Assembly: GCF_000564855.1 (NCBI RefSeq)
Contig: NZ_AYXG01000148.1
Span: 1-54,408 of the forward strand
DNA length: 54,408 nt
Reading direction: 5' to 3'
From: Actinokineospora spheciospongiae
GTDB lineage: Bacteria > Actinomycetota > Actinomycetes > Mycobacteriales > Pseudonocardiaceae
A program made the translations under genes and the position numbers. This document shows, piece after piece, positions 50,247 through 54,408 of the stretch. Numbering within the stretch: the first letter of the stretch is position 1; the number at the start of each line of letters is the position of its first letter. Under the pieces are notes generated by a model. The model saw only the letters and a list, made by a program, of their open reading frames with translations, did not search any database and was not told the origin of the DNA.

Positions 50247-51032
50247 ATGAGCCGAGTCGACCAGCAGGTCGCGATCGTCACCGGTGCCACCAGCGGGATG
50301 GGGCTGGTCATCGCCGAACGGCTGGCCCAGCAGGGCAGGCGGGTCTACCTCTGCGCCCGGGACGCGGATCGGCTGGCCCGCACGGTGGGGTCCCTGCGGG
50401 CCCGGGGGCTCGAGGTGGACGGGAGCGCGTGCGACGTGACCTCCGCCGACCAGGTGGGGCGGTTCGTCCGCGCCGCCGTCGACCGGTACGGGCCGATCGA
50501 CGTCCTGGTCAACAACGCCGGGCGCAGCGGCGGTGGCGCCACCGCCGAGATCCCCGACGAGCTGTGGTTCGACGTCATCAACACCAACCTCAACAGCGTG
50601 TTCCTGATGACGAAGGCGGTGCTCACCACCGGCGCCATGCTGGACCGCAAGTGGGGCCGGGTGGTCAACATCGCCTCGACCGGGGGCAAGCAGGGCGTGG
50701 TGCACGCCGCACCCTACTCGGCGTCGAAGCACGGGGTGGTCGGGTTCAGCAAGGCGCTCGGGCTGGAGCTGGCCGCCACCGGCATCACCGTGAACGCCGT
50801 GTGCCCCGGGTTCGTCGAGACCCCCATGGCCGCGCGGGTGCGCGAGCACTACGCCGGGATCTGGGGGGTCGACACCGAGGAGGCGTTCGACCGCATCACG
50901 GCCCGCGTGCCGATCCACCGGTACGTGGAGTCGGACGAGGTGGCGGCCATGGTCGAGTACCTGGTCTGCGAGCGGGCCGGGGCGGTGACCGCCCAGGCGC
51001 TGAACGTCTGCGGCGGACTGGGCAACTACTAG
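50247..51032 (+). CDS. C9 polyketide ketoreductase (ActIII-like)
   Basis: A 261-residue SDR with cofactor loop VTGATSGMG and catalytic tetrad N114, S144, Y157, K161, the same numbers as actinorhodin KR. The C-terminal half (NIASTGGKQGVVHAAPYSAS, VNAVCPGFVETPMAARV, AQALNVCGGLGNY) is nearly that of ActIII. The PGG substrate-groove motif at 94-96 is SGG here. It reduces C9 of the nascent octaketide. GAAGGGAAGAG precedes the ATG. Rightmost gene of the cluster. Confidence 0.95.
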   Translation: MSRVDQQVAIVTGATSGMGLVIAERLAQQGRRVYLCARDADRLARTVGSLRARGLEVDGSACDVTSADQVGRFVRAAVDRYGPIDVLVNNAGRSGGGATAEIPDELWFDVINTNLNSVFLMTKAVLTTGAMLDRKWGRVVNIASTGGKQGVVHAAPYSASKHGVVGFSKALGLELAATGITVNAVCPGFVETPMAARVREHYAGIWGVDTEEAFDRITARVPIHRYVESDEVAAMVEYLVCERAGAVTAQALNVCGGLGNY

Positions 51033-51199
51033 AGCCCCTGGTGGGTGATCTTCGGCCCTGGTCCGCGGGGTGTTCCGCCACGCGGTGGTCGGCGGGTCGG
51101 AGAGCCGAGGTGGCGGGCGCCCGCGTCACGGCGAGTTGTCGTGGGGGTCCTTCGGCGATTCGTCGGGCATCGGACGGGGGATCGGGGCACCATCGTGGC

Positions 51200-53854
51200 G
51201 TGGACGAAGCGGAGCGACTGCGCGGCTTGTTGGGTGGGCTGCCGCTGGTGGTGTGGGAGGCGGACGCGCGGACGGGGGCGTTCACGTTCGTGTCCGAGCA
51301 CGCCGAGACCCTGTTGGGGTACCCGGTCACCCGTTGGACGGGTGACCGGGGGTTCTGGGCGTCGATCACCCACCCCGACGACCGGGCCGCGGCGGCGGAG
51401 TTCCGCGCGCGGAACGTGGCCGAGCGCGACGACTTCGAGTCCGACTACCGGGTCACCGCCGCCGACGGGCGGGTGCTGTGGGTGCACGACGTCGTCCACG
51501 TGGTCCGGGGCGCGGGGGGTGAACCGCGCACGCTGCGCGGGTTGATGGTGGACGTCACGGCGCGGCGGTTCGACGAGGACCGGGAGCGGTTCCTCGCCGA
51601 GCTGGAGTTGGCGCTGCAACCGCTGACCGACGCCGAGCAGATCATGGCCGAGGCGGCCCGCGGGCTCGGTGAGCACCTGGGCGCCGACCGGTGCGCCTAC
51701 GCCAGGGCGGAGGCCGACGAGGACCACTTCCTGATGAGCGGTGACCACGCCACCGGCCTGCCGCACCTGCCCGGCCGGTACTCGATGGCCGACTTCGGCG
51801 CGGGCTGCCTGCGGGCCATGCGCGCGGGCGAGCCGTGGGTGGTGACCGACAGCGGGACCGACCCGGCGGTCAGGGACCTCGACGCCTACCGGCTGACCGG
51901 CATCCGGGCGGTGATCTGCGTCCCGCTGCTCAAGGCGGGCCGGTTCACCGCGGCCATGGCCGTGCACCAGGCCTCGCCCCGGGCGTGGACCGACGACGAC
52001 GTCGAGCTGGTGGGCGACGTCGCCGCCCGGTGCTGGGAGTCGCTGGAGCGCGCGCACGCCGCGCGGGAGCTGCGGGAGAGCGAGCGGCGGCACCGGATGC
52101 TGTTCGAGCACGCGGCCGACGCGGTCTGGATGGCCGACCACGACCTGCGCTTGGTGGAGGTGAACCCGGCGGCGTGCGCGCTGCTCGGGCACTCCCGCGA
52201 GCGCCTGCTGTCGATGTCGGTGCCCGACCTGCTGCTGCCGGGCTCGCCGGACCGGTTGGCCGACCTGGTGGCGCGGGTGGCCACCGGGGAGCAGGTCACC
52301 GAGGTGTGGGAGGTGCGGCACGCCTCCGGCGCCACGATCTCGGTGGAGTTGAGCATCGCGGGCACCCCGGCGGGCCTGCAGGCGATCGGCCGCGACGTCA
52401 CCGCCCGCCGCGCGGCCGAGGCGGAGCGGGAGGCCGAGCTGCGCCGCGAGCACGAGATCGCCCAGGCGCTGCAGCACAGCCTGCTGCCGCGCGAGCTGCC
52501 CGACCTGGCGCGGCTGGCCACCGCGGCCCGGTACCGGTCGGGGTCGCGGCACGCGCAGACCGGCGGCGACTGGTACGAGGTGCTGCCCACCAGCCGCACG
52601 TCCGTGGCGATGGTGGTCGGCGACGTGGTCGGCAAGGGCCCGCGGGCGGCGGCGGTCATGGGCCAACTGCGCAGCGCGCTGGCCGCCTACCTGCTCGACG
52701 GCCACTCCCCCGCGTCCGCCCTCCAGCGGTTGGACCTGTTCGCGACCCGCAACCCCGGCGCGGTGGGCAGCACCTGCGCCTGCCTGCTGCTCGACTGGGA
52801 GACCGGGGTCCTGCGCTGGTCGGCCGCGGGCCACCCGCCACCGCTGGTGGTGGACGAGACGGGCGCGCGCTTCCTGACCGGCACCACCGGCACGCTCCTG
52901 GGCGCGGACGGCACGTTCACCGAGAACGAGGTCCACCTCTCCCCCGGCACCTCACTGGTGCTCTACACCGACGGCCTCGTCGAACGCCGTGACCACCTCA
53001 TCGACGACGACCTGGCCCGCCTGGCCGACCTCGTCGCCCCGCTGCACGCCCTGGACCCGGAGACCATCACCGACCGCATCACCACCGCCCTCCTGGCCGA
53101 CGGCCACGACGACGACGTGGCCCTGGTCGTCGCCCGCTACCTGCCCGCCCCCCTGAGCAGGAGGGACGTGCCCGCCACCCCGGCGGTGCTGGCCGAGGTG
53201 CGCACGGACATCAGCCGCTGGGGCGCCCTCGCGGCCCTGCCCCAGGACACCGTGATCGACCTCAACCTCATCCTGGGCGAGGCGACGGCCAACTCGGTCG
53301 AACACGCCTACCCGAACGGCGGCGGCACACTGGACTACTCGGTCACCCGAGGCGCAGGCGGCTCCCTGCGCACCCAGGTGCGCGACCGCGGGCGCTGGCG
53401 GCCACCCCCGGCGGACCCCGGCCACCGAGGCCGCGGCCTGGCCATGATCCGCAGCCTGGCGGCAACAACCATCCAGCACGGCCCAGAAGGAACCCTGATC
53501 GACGCCCGGCTCCCCACGAACACCGAAACCACACCGACCACAACGCCCCCACCACAAGTGGAGCGGACACCCACAACCCCCGACCACCGCGTGCGGATCA
53601 ACGGCGACCTCGACCTGACCGGCGCGGCCCACTGGCGCCCGGAACTGCTGGCACACGCGGCACACGGCGAACCACTGACCGTCGACCTGACCGAGGTGTC
53701 CTACCTGAGCAGCTCCGGAATGGCACTCCTGCTGGACATGGCAGCACGCACCACGGTCACGGTCCGGGTGACCGAGGGCAGCGGCCCGGCCCGAGTCCTC
53801 GGCCTCTCCGCCCTCCCCGCACATACCGTGGCAGTGGAGGTGGTGACCACTTAG
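51200..53854 (+). CDS. PAS-GAF-PAS-SpoIIE phosphatase-ATPase-STAS multidomain protein
   Basis: 884 residues, cytoplasmic. Order: PAS (~1-120, VVWEADARTGAFTFVSEHAETLLGY), GAF (~130-290), PAS (~300-405, MLFEHAADAVWMADHDLRLVEV), PP2C (~425-645, GGDWYEVL, GDVVGKGP, YTDGLVERR, DDVALVVA), RsbW-like ATPase (~665-770, LILGEATANSVEHAY, HRGRGLAMI), a Thr/Pro linker, then STAS (~795-884, LDLTGAAHW, LTEVSYLSSSGMALLLDMA). It combines phosphatase, kinase and antagonist modules of a partner switch. The GTG start is the least certain point; the frame upstream is open. Confidence 0.9.
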   Translation: MDEAERLRGLLGGLPLVVWEADARTGAFTFVSEHAETLLGYPVTRWTGDRGFWASITHPDDRAAAAEFRARNVAERDDFESDYRVTAADGRVLWVHDVVHVVRGAGGEPRTLRGLMVDVTARRFDEDRERFLAELELALQPLTDAEQIMAEAARGLGEHLGADRCAYARAEADEDHFLMSGDHATGLPHLPGRYSMADFGAGCLRAMRAGEPWVVTDSGTDPAVRDLDAYRLTGIRAVICVPLLKAGRFTAAMAVHQASPRAWTDDDVELVGDVAARCWESLERAHAARELRESERRHRMLFEHAADAVWMADHDLRLVEVNPAACALLGHSRERLLSMSVPDLLLPGSPDRLADLVARVATGEQVTEVWEVRHASGATISVELSIAGTPAGLQAIGRDVTARRAAEAEREAELRREHEIAQALQHSLLPRELPDLARLATAARYRSGSRHAQTGGDWYEVLPTSRTSVAMVVGDVVGKGPRAAAVMGQLRSALAAYLLDGHSPASALQRLDLFATRNPGAVGSTCACLLLDWETGVLRWSAAGHPPPLVVDETGARFLTGTTGTLLGADGTFTENEVHLSPGTSLVLYTDGLVERRDHLIDDDLARLADLVAPLHALDPETITDRITTALLADGHDDDVALVVARYLPAPLSRRDVPATPAVLAEVRTDISRWGALAALPQDTVIDLNLILGEATANSVEHAYPNGGGTLDYSVTRGAGGSLRTQVRDRGRWRPPPADPGHRGRGLAMIRSLAATTIQHGPEGTLIDARLPTNTETTPTTTPPPQVERTPTTPDHRVRINGDLDLTGAAHWRPELLAHAAHGEPLTVDLTEVSYLSSSGMALLLDMAARTTVTVRVTEGSGPARVLGLSALPAHTVAVEVVTT

Positions 53855-53949
53855 GACCCACGGACCGCACCACCAACACACCACAGGCCCAGCCCCAGCC
53901 ACCCGAAACCCCCACCGGCGCAGCAACAACCGGCAACCCCGACAAACCG

Positions 53950-54408
53950 CCAGCCCGACTGCGCAAACGCCCGGGTGGGCGGACGCGCCTGTCGGCCGAC
54001 CACCCCCAGAACCGGCGGCCCAGCCACCGAAATGCCCAGGTGGGCGGATGTGCTTGTCGGCCGACCACCTCCGAAACCGCTGGCCCGGCGAGCGAATGCC
54101 CGGGTGGGTGGAGGTGCTTGCCCAGCCGACCACCCCAAAGACCGCCTGCCCGGCGAGCCAATTGCCCGGGTGGGTCGATGCGATCGCCCAGCCGACCACC
54201 CCAAGAACCGGCGGCCCGGCGAGCCAACTGCCCCAGTGGGTGGATGTGCCCGCCCAGCCGACCGCCCCGAAAACCGCCAGCCCAGCCAAGCAAACGCTCG
54301 GGTGGGCGGGTGTGCTTGGCCAGCCGATCACCCCGAGAACCGCCGGCCCGGCTACGCGACTGCCCGGGTGGGTGGATGTGTTTGGCCGGGGGTGGCGATC
54401 ATGTGACA
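53950..54408. repeat. Tandem array of ~66-bp units, continuing past the window
   Basis: Seven units are anchored by CCGGGTGGG(C/T)-like cores at about 53971, 54036, 54100, 54166, 54232, 54298 and 54364, with spacings of 65, 64, 66, 66, 66 and 66. Each unit also carries a GCCGACCACCCC segment. Open frames exist on both strands because the period is a multiple of three (22 codons), but the first units break the period by 1-2 bases, which argues against coding. The region from 53855 to the first unit holds no gene I can support. Confidence 0.85.

Noticed and set aside
50247-51199. Upstream in-frame extension of the PAS-GAF-PP2C protein
   Set aside because: The frame is open but overlaps the ketoreductase gene out of frame and lacks domain character. 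The PAS domain begins right after the GTG at 51200.
52952-54331. Repeat protein encoded antisense to the multidomain phosphatase and repeat array
   Set aside because: The 22-residue periodicity comes only from the DNA repeat. The rest is antisense to a firm gene, and there is no ribosome site.
53950-54408. CRISPR array
   Set aside because: Units are contiguous with no unique spacers, too long (about 66 bp), and no cas gene is present.

Overview
The window is very GC-rich DNA with GTG/TTG starts, many 4-base gene overlaps and a SARP regulator. It comes from a filamentous actinomycete. A Pseudonocardiaceae-type genome (Actinosynnema/Saccharothrix/Lentzea-like) is my inference from gene content, not something the sequence proves. 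No rRNA, tRNA, integrase, transposase or CRISPR array was seen.

Left part (1-14.6 kb): mostly housekeeping and accessory genes. They include a SUKH-like protein cut by the window edge, a zinc alcohol dehydrogenase, a scar where an AfsR-type TPR fragment abuts the tail of a ricin-type lectin, PPK2, a heme-oxygenase-fold iron redox enzyme with a CDGSH protein and a phytoene-desaturase-like flavoenzyme, a homocysteine methyltransferase/phosphotransferase pair and an SPFH-type lipoprotein. Regulatory genes follow: an RsbW-like ATPase, a PAS-SpoIIE phosphatase and a GAF-SpoIIE phosphatase, flanking a small secreted His/Asp-rich protein.

Middle (14.9-29.3 kb): six overlapping or nearly abutting genes form a stressosome signalling operon: RsbR, RsbS, RsbT, an RsbT/RsbX-like fusion, a hybrid histidine kinase with a degenerate RsbT-like N-terminus, and a response regulator-SpoIIE phosphatase. 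A spore-photoproduct-lyase-like radical SAM enzyme follows. Next is a four-gene catabolic operon (CaiB CoA transferase, acetoacetate-decarboxylase-like, hydroxyacyl dehydrogenase, glutaryl-CoA-dehydrogenase-like). An EF-hand protein, a short-chain dehydrogenase and a LuxR regulator with a built-in ATPase-like domain come after.

Right part (29.3-51.0 kb): a type II polyketide gene cluster. A nine-gene minus-strand operon runs KS-alpha, CLF, ACP, flavin reductase, Baeyer-Villiger-type monooxygenase, acyl-CoA-dehydrogenase-like oxygenase, O-methyltransferase, SnoaL-like, quinone oxidoreductase. A divergent plus operon carries a second oxygenase paralogue, a protein of unknown function, a lipocalin-like protein and an alpha/beta hydrolase. 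Beyond it lie a flavodoxin-like reductase, the SARP, a metal-dependent cyclase, a bicovalent FAD oxidase, a didomain aromatase/cyclase, a TetR/FMN-protein pair, a second SnoaL-like protein and a C9-type ketoreductase. The KS, CLF and KR residues match the actinorhodin enzymes position by position. The CLF gate residues predict a C16 octaketide, reduced at C9. The tailoring set is not the actinorhodin one. No exporter, malonyl transferase or phosphopantetheinyl transferase lies in the window.

The end (51.2-54.4 kb) has a multidomain PAS-GAF-PAS-PP2C-ATPase-STAS protein, then a roughly 66-bp tandem repeat that runs off the window. Regulatory highlights are a perfect CRP-type palindrome about 200 bp before the SARP, a 13-base sequence shared by two cluster control regions, and a TetR-type palindrome.
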